Origin: Halobacillus ihumii
GTDB taxonomy: Bacteria; Bacillota; Bacilli; Bacillales; Halobacillaceae
Length of the DNA: 64,000 nucleotides
Direction: 5' to 3'
NCBI RefSeq assembly: GCF_902726645.1
Contig: NZ_CACVAO010000001.1
Span: 558,001-622,000 of the forward strand
Shown here: positions 1 to 7,899 of the stretch, piece after piece
Layout of the letters: each line of letters opens with the position of its first letter
Numbering within the stretch: the stretch's first letter is position 1
The notes under the pieces: model-generated
What the model was told of the DNA's origin: nothing
The model's input: the letters and a program-made list of their open reading frames with translations, nothing else
The model's database searches: none
Translations under genes and position numbers: made by a program

Positions 1-164
1 TCGTCGTTCTGCTGTTTTTGAATATTTCCTTGCTCCTTAATGGTCTTTTCCACGTTATCAACTTTAGTTGAGAAGGTACTGAAAGTGTTCTCTAATGTTG
101 TAATACGCCTTTCGTGATCTTGCCATACAGGCATGTCTTCCATCTCCTTCATTTCCTTTGACAT
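1..164 (-). CDS. XhlA-like holin-associated/hemolysin protein (partial)
   Basis: The reading frame runs off the left window edge; 54 codons are visible. The start ATG follows a GAGGGGG ribosome binding site at 171-177. The visible part has a DHERRITTLE segment and a heptad-like helical stretch, typical of the soluble coiled-coil half of XhlA (PBSX-type) proteins, which work with a holin and amidase in host lysis. The C-terminal membrane helix expected for the family would lie outside the window. It sits at the distal end of the tail module, the normal place for a lysis cassette. Confidence 0.7.
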   Translation of the reverse strand, partial: MSKEMKEMEDMPVWQDHERRITTLENTFSTFSTKVDNVEKTIKEQGNIQKQQND

Positions 165-223
165 TTTCAACCCCCTCAATAAAATACTGACCACCCATGT
201 ACCAAGTGGATGGTTTAGAGCAA

Positions 224-250
224 TAAAAAAAAGAACCCCGAAGGATTCTT
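224..250 (-). terminator. Intrinsic terminator after prophage lipoprotein gene
   Basis: On the minus strand an 8-bp stem (AAGAATCC/GGGTTCTT, one G-U pair) with a TTCG loop is followed by a run of eight T. It abuts the stop codon of the lipoprotein gene and would separate tail-module from lysis-module transcription. Confidence 0.75.
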
Positions 251-715
251 TTACTGAGCCATTGCTGGCAACACGTTATACATTTTTTTGCCTTTTACTT
301 TATAAGTTTTGTCTTCAACTTTTATCGTAAATGTTGGCTTAATCCATTTAACTAGCTGCGAATCAAGACCATTATAATAATACATTAATCGTTCGTTGAT
401 CTTTGTTTCTCCAGATTCTAAAACTTCACCGTTTAAAATGTTTGAATTGTCTTCGCTTAACGTAAACCCTTGTAATCCACCAGTGACTGGATCACCTTCA
501 AATACTTTAATATCTTTGCCAGTATTGTTGACCAGTTTCATAGTTACTGTAAATCCATTGCCATTGTGCGAAAAAGAATACTCTGGAATCATCTTGAAAC
601 CTTCCAAGTTGAATTCTGGTTCTCCTGAAACTTCTTCCGCCTGTTTGACTTCTCCTTCAGCACATCCGACAATAACCAAAAAGCACACGACAACAACCGT
701 TAGTAATGACTTCAT
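251..715 (-). CDS. Prophage-encoded lipoprotein, unknown function
   Basis: This 154-aa protein has a short hydrophobic signal peptide ending in a lipobox (VIVGC, Cys at residue 18), so it should be a lipid-anchored surface protein after lysogenic expression. The mature part is rich in beta strands and contains VTMKLVNNTGKDI, a pattern seen in BsuPI-like and DUF4352-like immunoglobulin-fold lipoproteins; that fold assignment is weak. It lies between tail-tip and lysis genes, where phages often carry lysogenic-conversion genes, and it has its own terminator. A superinfection-exclusion or envelope role is only a guess from position. Confidence 0.7.
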   Translation of the reverse strand: MKSLLTVVVVCFLVIVGCAEGEVKQAEEVSGEPEFNLEGFKMIPEYSFSHNGNGFTVTMKLVNNTGKDIKVFEGDPVTGGLQGFTLSEDNSNILNGEVLESGETKINERLMYYYNGLDSQLVKWIKPTFTIKVEDKTYKVKGKKMYNVLPAMAQ

Positions 716-744
716 TATTGTAACCTCCCACAGTTACCCCATTT

Positions 745-805
745 AATATTGCAGGCAGGAAGGTGGGTGCCTTCCTTTCGCCCCGTCGGGCTAGCCTGTA
801 ATATT
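745..805. repeat. Compact inverted-repeat element able to form a three-way junction
   Basis: Outer arms AATATTGCAGGC (745-756) and GCCTGTAATATT (794-805) pair over 12 positions with one G-U (plus strand) or A-C (minus strand). Inside are two further hairpins, AGGAAGG/CCTTCCT and GCCC/GGGC. It lies in the 130-bp gap between a tail gene and the lipoprotein gene. No T run follows on either strand, so it is not an ordinary terminator. Confidence 0.6.
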
Positions 806-845
806 ATCATACACAAATCTTTCCAATATGATAACCCCCTTTCCA

Positions 846-1040
846 TTATTTGTGTTCTTGATTATAAATATCGGCGGGTGTCACACCCTTAATATCTATC
901 CTAGATCGCGTCAACCCGCCGATTTCAACAGAATTAATGGTTTCATCGTTCAATTTTGTATTGAGAACTGTTGCATCAAAGTCTTCAACCTCCACATCGA
1001 AGATATGACCGCTATGTGTTTCTATGGTTAATTGCACCAT
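846..1040 (-). CDS. Small phage protein downstream of tail-tip gene
   Basis: A 64-aa protein, predicted to be mainly beta, with no recognised domain. Its start codon overlaps the stop of the tail-tip gene (TAATG), so it is probably translationally coupled. In comparable phages this position holds small XkdX-like or baseplate accessory proteins; I do not see enough similarity to name it. Confidence 0.6.
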   Translation of the reverse strand: MVQLTIETHSGHIFDVEVEDFDATVLNTKLNDETINSVEIGGLTRSRIDIKGVTPADIYNQEHK

Positions 1041-3928
1041 TAATAACTTCCTCCTAAGTGGCTCTGAATAAAAAGTCTTGATACTATGTTTGCGTTTATC
1101 CTAGCAAGAGTATCAGGTGTTAAAGTAATTTCATGCCAGGTCCCACGCTGTACTTTCCCACCACTGTCTTTTGACAGATAAGGAATCAAATCAATCATGT
1201 TTCCACTTGCACCAGTCGTAGGCATTAAGTTCCCGTCTACTCTTATCTCCACTTCGGACGGCCTATCCTGTAACTTATAAATTCCGTGTTTCACATCATG
1301 AGTGTGATCCGGCAACTCAAGCTGATGCGTGTGCTCTGGTATGCTCACCTCATGAGAGTGGGATGGAACCGTGAAGTCGTGTGAGTGGCTTGGAATATTT
1401 ACATCATGACTGTGATTAGGTGTATTAAATGAGTGTGAATGGTTAGGTATTGAAACGCTATGACTATGATCTCCGTCAGCAGAATACGTGCTGAAGGCCC
1501 CGGGAGTTGATGAAGGTAAATACAAGCTTGTAAAGCCGACTCCTTCAACATAAACGTCAAACAAATTATAATTATCCGGGGGAGGGTAATTTGTTCCACT
1601 TCCAATGGAAGCTATTGTGTGTCTGTGACTCCCACCGTTATCGGAAGATTGAACAGATCCTCCGCCACTTTCAGTTGATTTACTTACTCCTCCACCGCTT
1701 GAACTCGTCTGAACTGATCCGCCGCCTGACTCAGTGGATTTAGATACGCTTCCGCCGCTTGTCGTTGTCCGAGTTGTACTTCCGCCGCTTGCAGTAGACT
1801 TGATTATTGCTCCTCCACCTTCAGTAGCTTGCGCGTATGCTCTGAATGCCTCTGTTTCGAAAGATAGATCAAGCGTATTGATATTCACTAGATCATTGGG
1901 TAAGAAGAATCGGATTGTTGCAGGATTGTTTGGATCACAGTTGTCCTGGTAATCATGAGAGTCAATGTTAGTCGAACCCTGCGAGTACGCTTCATTCACC
2001 TGTTGCTTTCGTTCTAAATCGGCTTGGGTTGTAGCAATGTCATCCAGTTTGTTCTCAATCTTGTATGTGACATCGTACTCTGCATCTAGCGGAATCGTAT
2101 CTTCTATAATCCGAGCTTTGTACACATTACCTTTCTTAGTGGTGATATCCCCAACTGTATAAAAAGGCTTTCGTTCATGAGCATATTCTTCCCTTATGGA
2201 AAGATCAGCTGCATCCAACGTAAAAGAAATCTTAGGAATTTTCCATTGATCCAGAAGACTTTGAGCATTTTCTTTTAATGAATCTTTATCCTCGAATCGT
2301 TTATCATGCCAGATGTAAGAATGTTCTCCCCACTCATCGATCGATACCTGATCCTTTAAATAAGGAATACCATTATTGATATCACGAATATCCAAAGCAT
2401 TTACACCTTCCCCAGCACCTTTAGGATATAGAACATTCACAATTTCACTGGGCTCTGAAGTCTCATTAAATGCGATTAGGTTTTTCCCCCAACGTATATC
2501 CCAAACCACATCATTAGATGTCTTCTCTAAATTAAGGGTGAAGGGGTATCTAGTGGTATCAAACGTAAATATATACGGTTCATCAAATGGTTGTGGAATG
2601 GAAAAGATCGGGGCAAGCAATCCGTTCTCGTCCTCGAATTTGTAATGGAAGTAACGTTTAATATCCACTTTTCCTAACTTCCAGTGTTTGATGGTTTGCC
2701 TTTCAAGTATGTTTTTAAACACATACTCTGTCGGCATGTTTGTAAATTGCGTATAGCCATAAATCACATCACTTAACAACGTAGCAAGTACATGCTCACA
2801 CTTGTAACGAATCTCTTCACTATCATCGTCTTCTTGCCTTTCCATTTGCATAATACGGTATAGTCCGTAATAGCGACCGGATTCACCGTGAATTTTCACG
2901 TAATTAAAATGGTCACAATGCTCGTTCTTCGGATCGACTGCCGGCATAGAAAAAGACGCTGACCAAAGCTCGTTGGCGCGTCTTGTAATTTCTCCATCAT
3001 ATGCGTTTTCGAGAATCGCTACTTGATCAAAGTTTTTATCAAGTATTGAGATGCCGTGTGTCGGACCACCAATTGCTCTTTCATCAGGTGGAGGGGCATA
3101 ACCCTCATAGGCTTGTAAGTTAAGTAACCCATTACCTTGCAGGTTATCGCTATATCCAAGACTCTCCGCGTGATGTAAAAGGCCGTAACGAACATCATCA
3201 TAATTCGGTTCATGAAGCATAGACCATAACAAGGCGGCCGCCCCTGCAACATGAGGGGCAGCCATTGAGGTACCTGTCATGTAACCGTAACCGCCGCCCA
3301 TTGTAGTGGAGTACACATCAACGCCTGGTCCAACAATATCCACCTCATCATTAGAACTTTGGTCAGTGTAGATGTTTTTATCTTTATCTACCGCGCCGAC
3401 TGATATAGTTTCGGGCAAAACAGCTGGATAGCCTGTCTCATCTGTTGTTGCGTCACCATCCCCATAGTTGCCAGCAGAACATATTACAACTATGCCGTTA
3501 TCTACAGCTCTTTTTATGGCATCGTGCCGTTCATCATAGGTGTAATAACTCCCTATAGATATATTGATAACTTGAACTTTTTCACCATTTGGCCCTATCC
3601 AATCAACTGCTGCATTAATAGCATTTGTGATCCATTGCCAATCTGTATTACCTAGCGAGTTGAACACCCTATAGGCAAGGATTGAGGCTTTAGGAGCAAC
3701 CCCAACCGTTTCACCTGCTACTGTACCAGCTACGTGCGTACCGTGTCCATGTGTGTCTTCATATGAGCCCTCACCTGTGAAGTCTTGACCGCCTATGATT
3801 TTACCTTGTAAATCAGGGTGATTGGTGTCTATTCCTGTATCAATAACAGCGACGACTACACCCTCTCCCTGATTGGACTCCTCCCATATGAGAGGGGCGT
3901 TGATCATTTGTAGACCGTATGTTGACAT
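1040..3928 (-). CDS. Tail-tip (Tal-like) protein with N-terminal subtilisin-family protease and HxH spike repeats
   Basis: This 962-aa protein has three parts. Residues 1-280 are a complete S8 subtilase: Asp30 in VIDTG, His62 in GHGTHVAG, oxyanion Asn154 in SAGN and Ser221 in GTSMAAPHVAG. There is no signal peptide or inhibitory propeptide. Residues 285-690 look like the prophage tail endopeptidase/minor structural domain (Tal of siphovirus tail tips). Residues 700-790 are a Gly/Ser/Thr linker with repeated SGGGSV units. The C-terminal part has HxH motifs spaced every nine residues. It lies downstream of tape measure and Dit, the usual place for Tal, with a fibre gene and moron inserted between. 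The subtilase could degrade surface or wall proteins during adsorption, or process the tail tip. Confidence 0.85.
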   Translation of the reverse strand: MSTYGLQMINAPLIWEESNQGEGVVVAVIDTGIDTNHPDLQGKIIGGQDFTGEGSYEDTHGHGTHVAGTVAGETVGVAPKASILAYRVFNSLGNTDWQWITNAINAAVDWIGPNGEKVQVINISIGSYYTYDERHDAIKRAVDNGIVVICSAGNYGDGDATTDETGYPAVLPETISVGAVDKDKNIYTDQSSNDEVDIVGPGVDVYSTTMGGGYGYMTGTSMAAPHVAGAAALLWSMLHEPNYDDVRYGLLHHAESLGYSDNLQGNGLLNLQAYEGYAPPPDERAIGGPTHGISILDKNFDQVAILENAYDGEITRRANELWSASFSMPAVDPKNEHCDHFNYVKIHGESGRYYGLYRIMQMERQEDDDSEEIRYKCEHVLATLLSDVIYGYTQFTNMPTEYVFKNILERQTIKHWKLGKVDIKRYFHYKFEDENGLLAPIFSIPQPFDEPYIFTFDTTRYPFTLNLEKTSNDVVWDIRWGKNLIAFNETSEPSEIVNVLYPKGAGEGVNALDIRDINNGIPYLKDQVSIDEWGEHSYIWHDKRFEDKDSLKENAQSLLDQWKIPKISFTLDAADLSIREEYAHERKPFYTVGDITTKKGNVYKARIIEDTIPLDAEYDVTYKIENKLDDIATTQADLERKQQVNEAYSQGSTNIDSHDYQDNCDPNNPATIRFFLPNDLVNINTLDLSFETEAFRAYAQATEGGGAIIKSTASGGSTTRTTTSGGSVSKSTESGGGSVQTSSSGGGVSKSTESGGGSVQSSDNGGSHRHTIASIGSGTNYPPPDNYNLFDVYVEGVGFTSLYLPSSTPGAFSTYSADGDHSHSVSIPNHSHSFNTPNHSHDVNIPSHSHDFTVPSHSHEVSIPEHTHQLELPDHTHDVKHGIYKLQDRPSEVEIRVDGNLMPTTGASGNMIDLIPYLSKDSGGKVQRGTWHEITLTPDTLARINANIVSRLFIQSHLGGSY

Positions 3929-3969
3929 ATATTCACCTCCGAACTTAGTCGATATTTATTAAAATATCC

Positions 3970-3996
3970 TTGTAAAACTATTTACTTAATTATAAT
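3970..3996 (+). promoter_or_regulatory. Candidate promoter for the moron cassette
   Basis: TTGTAA and TATAAT are separated by 15 bp on the plus strand, 36 bp before the sugar transferase start, in an A+T-rich gap between opposed genes. The spacing is shorter than ideal. An independent promoter fits a moron expressed in the lysogen. Confidence 0.5.
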
Positions 3997-4031
3997 GTTC
4001 TAGTAATCTATCTCTAAAAGGATGGTGTTTT

Positions 4032-4679
4032 ATGGAAACTATTAAAAGTTTTTTCAGTCTACGACTTAATACATACATAATTTCGAAACGGTGTCTTGAC
4101 ATTTTTTCAGCAGTTTTACTCCTTGTCCTTTTATCACCTGTTATACTCGTTGTTACTGTTGTCCTATATCTCATGCCTCGCCATAATGTGATATTCAAAC
4201 AAGAAAGAATAGGACAAAACAGAAAAAAATTCAGAATAGTAAAATTTTGCACAATGGTCAATAATGCTGAAAATGTTTTAAAGGATAACACATTGCTATA
4301 TCAAGAATTTGTGGAAAATGGTTACAAACTTGATCAAAATAAGGACCCTCGTATAACAAAAGTTGGTTCGTTTCTTAGAAAATCGAGTATTGATGAGATC
4401 CCCCAACTAATTAATGTCCTAAAAGGAGATATGAGTTTAGTTGGTCCTAGGCCTGTTATTAATTCAGAACTAAAAGAATACGGTGATCAAAAGGATTTAT
4501 TCTTGTCTGCCAAACCAGGAATTACTGGATACTGGCAAGTGAGTGGAAGAAGTAATGTTGGCTATCCTGAAAGAAAAGAACTCGAACTTTTTTATATTGA
4601 GAAAAAATCATTTACATTCGATATAAGCATTATTTTCAAAACAGTCAAGGTGGTGCTAACGAAAAATGGTGCATGTTAA
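4032..4679 (+). CDS. Polyprenyl-phosphate sugar phosphotransferase (bacterial sugar transferase family), prophage moron
   Basis: A 215-aa monotopic membrane enzyme of the WcaJ/PglC superfamily, which transfers a sugar-1-phosphate from a nucleotide sugar to undecaprenyl phosphate at the inner membrane face. Visible signatures are the N-terminal hydrophobic helix after KRCLDIFSA, KQERIGQ, the Asp-Glu dyad in SIDEIPQL, GDMSLVGPRP and KPGITGYWQVSGRS. The family motif KFRTM reads KFCTM here, losing a usually conserved Arg. It is the only long plus-strand gene among about 30 kb of minus-strand phage genes and looks more A+T rich than its neighbours, which marks it as an acquired moron. It probably alters a host cell-surface glycan, possibly blocking superinfection. 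Confidence 0.85.
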   Translation: METIKSFFSLRLNTYIISKRCLDIFSAVLLLVLLSPVILVVTVVLYLMPRHNVIFKQERIGQNRKKFRIVKFCTMVNNAENVLKDNTLLYQEFVENGYKLDQNKDPRITKVGSFLRKSSIDEIPQLINVLKGDMSLVGPRPVINSELKEYGDQKDLFLSAKPGITGYWQVSGRSNVGYPERKELELFYIEKKSFTFDISIIFKTVKVVLTKNGAC

Positions 4680-4791
4680 GCTGAGAAATTTGTTGAACGC
4701 ACCACCCTGCTTCGGAAAAGGATTTCTCTTAGGTTTATCTTTTTCACTACTTCTATGGCTGTCCATCTTTTACTTTTTACGATTTATCTAG
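4666..4791 (+). CDS. Small single-span membrane protein (41 aa) overlapping the sugar transferase gene
   Basis: The ATG lies 14 bp before the end of the sugar transferase gene and is preceded by AAGGTGG about ten bases upstream. The product is basic at the N-terminus (VKLRN), has a Cys and a Gly-rich turn, then a single hydrophobic helix (about residues 19-38). Its TAG stop overlaps the TAG of the convergent fibre gene in the tetranucleotide CTAG. Tight packing, the ribosome binding site and the membrane-helix composition support it as real. It may be the partner of the sugar transferase; no family is recognised. Confidence 0.6.
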   Translation: MVHVKLRNLLNAPPCFGKGFLLGLSFSLLLWLSIFYFLRFI

Positions 4792-7067
4792 ATTATATTA
4801 ATAACTAGATCGTCTAACCATACTGCTACGTCGGTTGACCAAGCACCGCCCCAAAAACTAATTTCTACAGTTGTAGTTCCGGGCGGAGCTTCGATCGTAG
4901 GTACTACAAATCTTTCTGTCCATGAATAATAATCAGAACTAATTGTTTCAACCCCCCCAGTTGAGATAGCATCCCCTTTTCTATTCAAGAAACGTCTTTC
5001 TATCTTGAAATCCTTGCCGTTAGATTCTAAGTTTTTAGTTTTTATATGGTATTTAAAACGTATCATTTCACCAGCTTCGCAATTAAATTGAATTTGTGCA
5101 CCTGAGGAATAACCTTCAGTAGGAACTGTAAACTTCATAGATGCTGAGCCTTCTTTAGATTCTGTTGAATCCAAGGAAGGCTTAGTAGCAGAAAACCTGT
5201 GAGAATCCCATTCATTTATTGATGCTTCCGTATTACAATCTCCGAAAGCAAGTTCATTTAAGAACCTGGAAATGACCGGTTTTCTAGCGTCTTTGTAACT
5301 GTCTACTCTATTGATTAAGGTTCGCCCTGTCCCCTTCACTAAGAAAGGTGTTATAGAACCTGCAGAAGTAACATCGGCTAAAGTTAATTTTAAGCTATCT
5401 GCTGTTAATCCGGCTCCAATTAGTTCATTAGTAGATTCCTCTACTCTAAAATACTCTTTTGTTCGATCACCCTCAAAAGTATCCACGATCTGTATTTTAC
5501 CAATATCTAAATGGGCACCATAACCATCAACTTCAAACCAATGTGAATCCGTGTTCTGCTCTACAAAAACATTATCTAGGGAAACTAAACCTGAGTTTAC
5601 CTTTATTGCTGTAATTCCGTAATCGATGCTTGAATTTACAACCCTAATATCTCCCTCACCATTGTTGTTATAAATAGCAGTTCCATAGAAATCGAAAACA
5701 CTTCCCGATACGCTTATCTTCTCGCCGTAATTGGTTCCTCCATCAGGCATATAAATGCCATAATTAGTTTGTAACGGTTTGAAATAACATTTATCAAACA
5801 ATGTTGCCCAAGTGCAACTATTCAATTCAATTATGTTAGCATCTAAGAAGGAACAGTCTATGAATTTCCACCCCGCTGCATATACTTGTCCAGGAGAATC
5901 ACCTATACTTCTAATCAAGAAAATATCCCGGTTCGTTGCTCTGAATGTAATACCTTCAACACTTCTTTTGAAGGCTTGCGATAGGTAATCCTTAACGTCT
6001 AACCTTTCATAGGCCGTTATCTCCATCCCATACCCTGCTGTCTGAGTAAAAATAAATTCAGCATCTTCATCAGAGACAAGGGAAATCTTATCAGGGTAAT
6101 ACTTTAGAGTAGAGCTAATATTATAACCCCTACCAGGAATGTATACGGTACCGCCTCCGAAAGAAGCCACTGATTCGAATGAAGATTGAATAGCAATCGT
6201 ATCGTCATGTTTTGTAATAGTACTTTTAACATCTGTACTTGCTACATCTGCTAAAGTAAACGTAACTCCATCTATCGCTGTTACTTCCGTAATAAGTTCG
6301 TCACCGTTAGTCCCCTCGGTCATCGTACTCATCGTACCTAACGCACCTGTCCCGTTCTGATTATAAGTTGCGTCCTGCTTTTCTCCTGCATCTTCACTAG
6401 TAAACGTAACCGTGTCCGTTCCTGCTGATCCGCCTGTCGTCCATCCCACGAATGTTGCCGCTCTGACTTTATCCGCTATTTGAATTGCAGTATCACCTGC
6501 TAACACAGCAATACTCGTCGCGATTCCATCAAGAGTAATAAGAACATTACCGTCTACTGTAGCTCCTGTTGTGACTTGTAATTCTGCAACCTCCACAATG
6601 CCGCCCATTCCTGCCCCTTTTATAAGAATACCTTGTCCAACGTTAAAGTCTTGTCGATTAGCCACGGTCAATTGATTTGACCCTGCTTTAATACTCCCTG
6701 TCGTTTCTAAGACAGAACCACTCGCACCGAACCATTTGACATTTACTCCACGTTCTTTAAATTCGATGTCTAAGTCATCAAGCCGGTCGTTTAATACATT
6801 AAAAGCTGTACCACGATTATTAACCCGAGCTTGCAATACTTCTGCATCACTGGTTCCACTTTCGATAATCACATTGTCCAATTGATCGGAAGTGATTTGC
6901 GATTGTTGCTTAGATTTGTCAGCTGTTCGACTAGCGTTCTTAGCTATGCTCATAGCTTGATTAGAGTTATTCTCAGCTTTATCCGCAGCTGAAATTGCAT
7001 TGTTTATATAGTCAACGCCGTCGGCAATTGAAAACCTCTGACCAGTAGGTATTAAATTTAAAGCCAT
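4788..7067 (-). CDS. Tail fibre/spike with pectate-lyase-like beta helix
   Basis: This 759-aa protein begins with a helical coiled-coil region (residues 20-80), then the VKWFGASGS motif that opens many phage pectate-lyase-superfamily spikes. A 130-residue beta-rich insertion, rich in Gly, Thr and Asp (about 125-270), follows. A right-handed beta helix starts near DDTIAIQSSFES and GGTVYIPGRGY, and the last 150 residues look like a jelly-roll carbohydrate-binding module. Such proteins bind or cleave surface polysaccharide during adsorption. It lies just downstream of Dit. Enzymatic residues cannot be assigned by eye. Confidence 0.75.
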   Translation of the reverse strand: MALNLIPTGQRFSIADGVDYINNAISAADKAENNSNQAMSIAKNASRTADKSKQQSQITSDQLDNVIIESGTSDAEVLQARVNNRGTAFNVLNDRLDDLDIEFKERGVNVKWFGASGSVLETTGSIKAGSNQLTVANRQDFNVGQGILIKGAGMGGIVEVAELQVTTGATVDGNVLITLDGIATSIAVLAGDTAIQIADKVRAATFVGWTTGGSAGTDTVTFTSEDAGEKQDATYNQNGTGALGTMSTMTEGTNGDELITEVTAIDGVTFTLADVASTDVKSTITKHDDTIAIQSSFESVASFGGGTVYIPGRGYNISSTLKYYPDKISLVSDEDAEFIFTQTAGYGMEITAYERLDVKDYLSQAFKRSVEGITFRATNRDIFLIRSIGDSPGQVYAAGWKFIDCSFLDANIIELNSCTWATLFDKCYFKPLQTNYGIYMPDGGTNYGEKISVSGSVFDFYGTAIYNNNGEGDIRVVNSSIDYGITAIKVNSGLVSLDNVFVEQNTDSHWFEVDGYGAHLDIGKIQIVDTFEGDRTKEYFRVEESTNELIGAGLTADSLKLTLADVTSAGSITPFLVKGTGRTLINRVDSYKDARKPVISRFLNELAFGDCNTEASINEWDSHRFSATKPSLDSTESKEGSASMKFTVPTEGYSSGAQIQFNCEAGEMIRFKYHIKTKNLESNGKDFKIERRFLNRKGDAISTGGVETISSDYYSWTERFVVPTIEAPPGTTTVEISFWGGAWSTDVAVWLDDLVINII

Positions 7068-7083
7068 AATCTCACCTCTCTTA

Positions 7084-7899
7084 TCAATACTGATCTCTAA
7101 ATATCAGTGAAAATGTTATGTCTAAACCTGAACCATCAACGTTTACTGTGTTATCGCCTGGAAGTAGCTCTAAATGATCATTGATGGAATCTTTCTTGAG
7201 ATCAGGCATACCATTTTGGGTGTTGTTCTTTTTAATGGTGTAATCCTGTCCGATTACTTCATATTTCGTATTAGTAAATGAACCCAAAGAAAAAGACTGC
7301 CCATTTGCTGAGACAGTCAAAGAATCTGCACTTCCCTCTATAATAATAGTTGGTCGTACCGCATAGCCATTCACGTAATAATCAATGGATGTTGGTGCTG
7401 TAACAGGTATGTTTGTACCAGGTGAATAGTGATCCATTGAGACACTCGAATCATAAGTTAGTTCAGTACTATCCCAAGAAATTTCGTGATTTTCTACAAT
7501 AAGCTTGGCTTGGGGATCATGAGCAATGATAGGTAATTCAAAGCTTCCCATTGTTACGAATCGTTCAATAGGTATCTCCCCGACCTTTTTAATCATGTAA
7601 TACTTGTCAGGATTGTAGTCGTACACTAGCTTCATTTCTCTGGGGTTCCCCCAGTCATCAGATATAAATCTATCAAATGCTTCGATCTTTCTATGCAATC
7701 CTATCTTATTTGCTTGCGGTAAAATTCCTAGAGGAAGATTAAGAGGTTTTGGATCGGTCTCGGTGCCAAAGCTAAGGACTCCTTTCCTTCCAGGAATCTT
7801 CAATGTTTTCTCACGTGTAGGAGCCGACATTGGATTCTGGTGATTCTCTAATAGTTCAATATCAAATTCCCTTAGATTGTTTCCGTCAAGCTTGATCAT
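7084..7899 (-). CDS. Distal tail protein (Dit)
   Basis: A 271-aa protein of the siphovirus tail-component family (SPP1 gp19.1-like). The N-terminal half has the family's TREKTLKIPGRKGVLSFG and the LKLVYDYNPDKYY-type beta strands; the C-terminal half is a galectin-like beta domain. Dit forms the hexameric hub joining the tail tube to the receptor-binding apparatus. Its start overlaps the tape-measure stop by 4 bp (ATGA), so translation is probably coupled. Confidence 0.85.
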   Translation of the reverse strand: MIKLDGNNLREFDIELLENHQNPMSAPTREKTLKIPGRKGVLSFGTETDPKPLNLPLGILPQANKIGLHRKIEAFDRFISDDWGNPREMKLVYDYNPDKYYMIKKVGEIPIERFVTMGSFELPIIAHDPQAKLIVENHEISWDSTELTYDSSVSMDHYSPGTNIPVTAPTSIDYYVNGYAVRPTIIIEGSADSLTVSANGQSFSLGSFTNTKYEVIGQDYTIKKNNTQNGMPDLKKDSINDHLELLPGDNTVNVDGSGLDITFSLIFRDQY

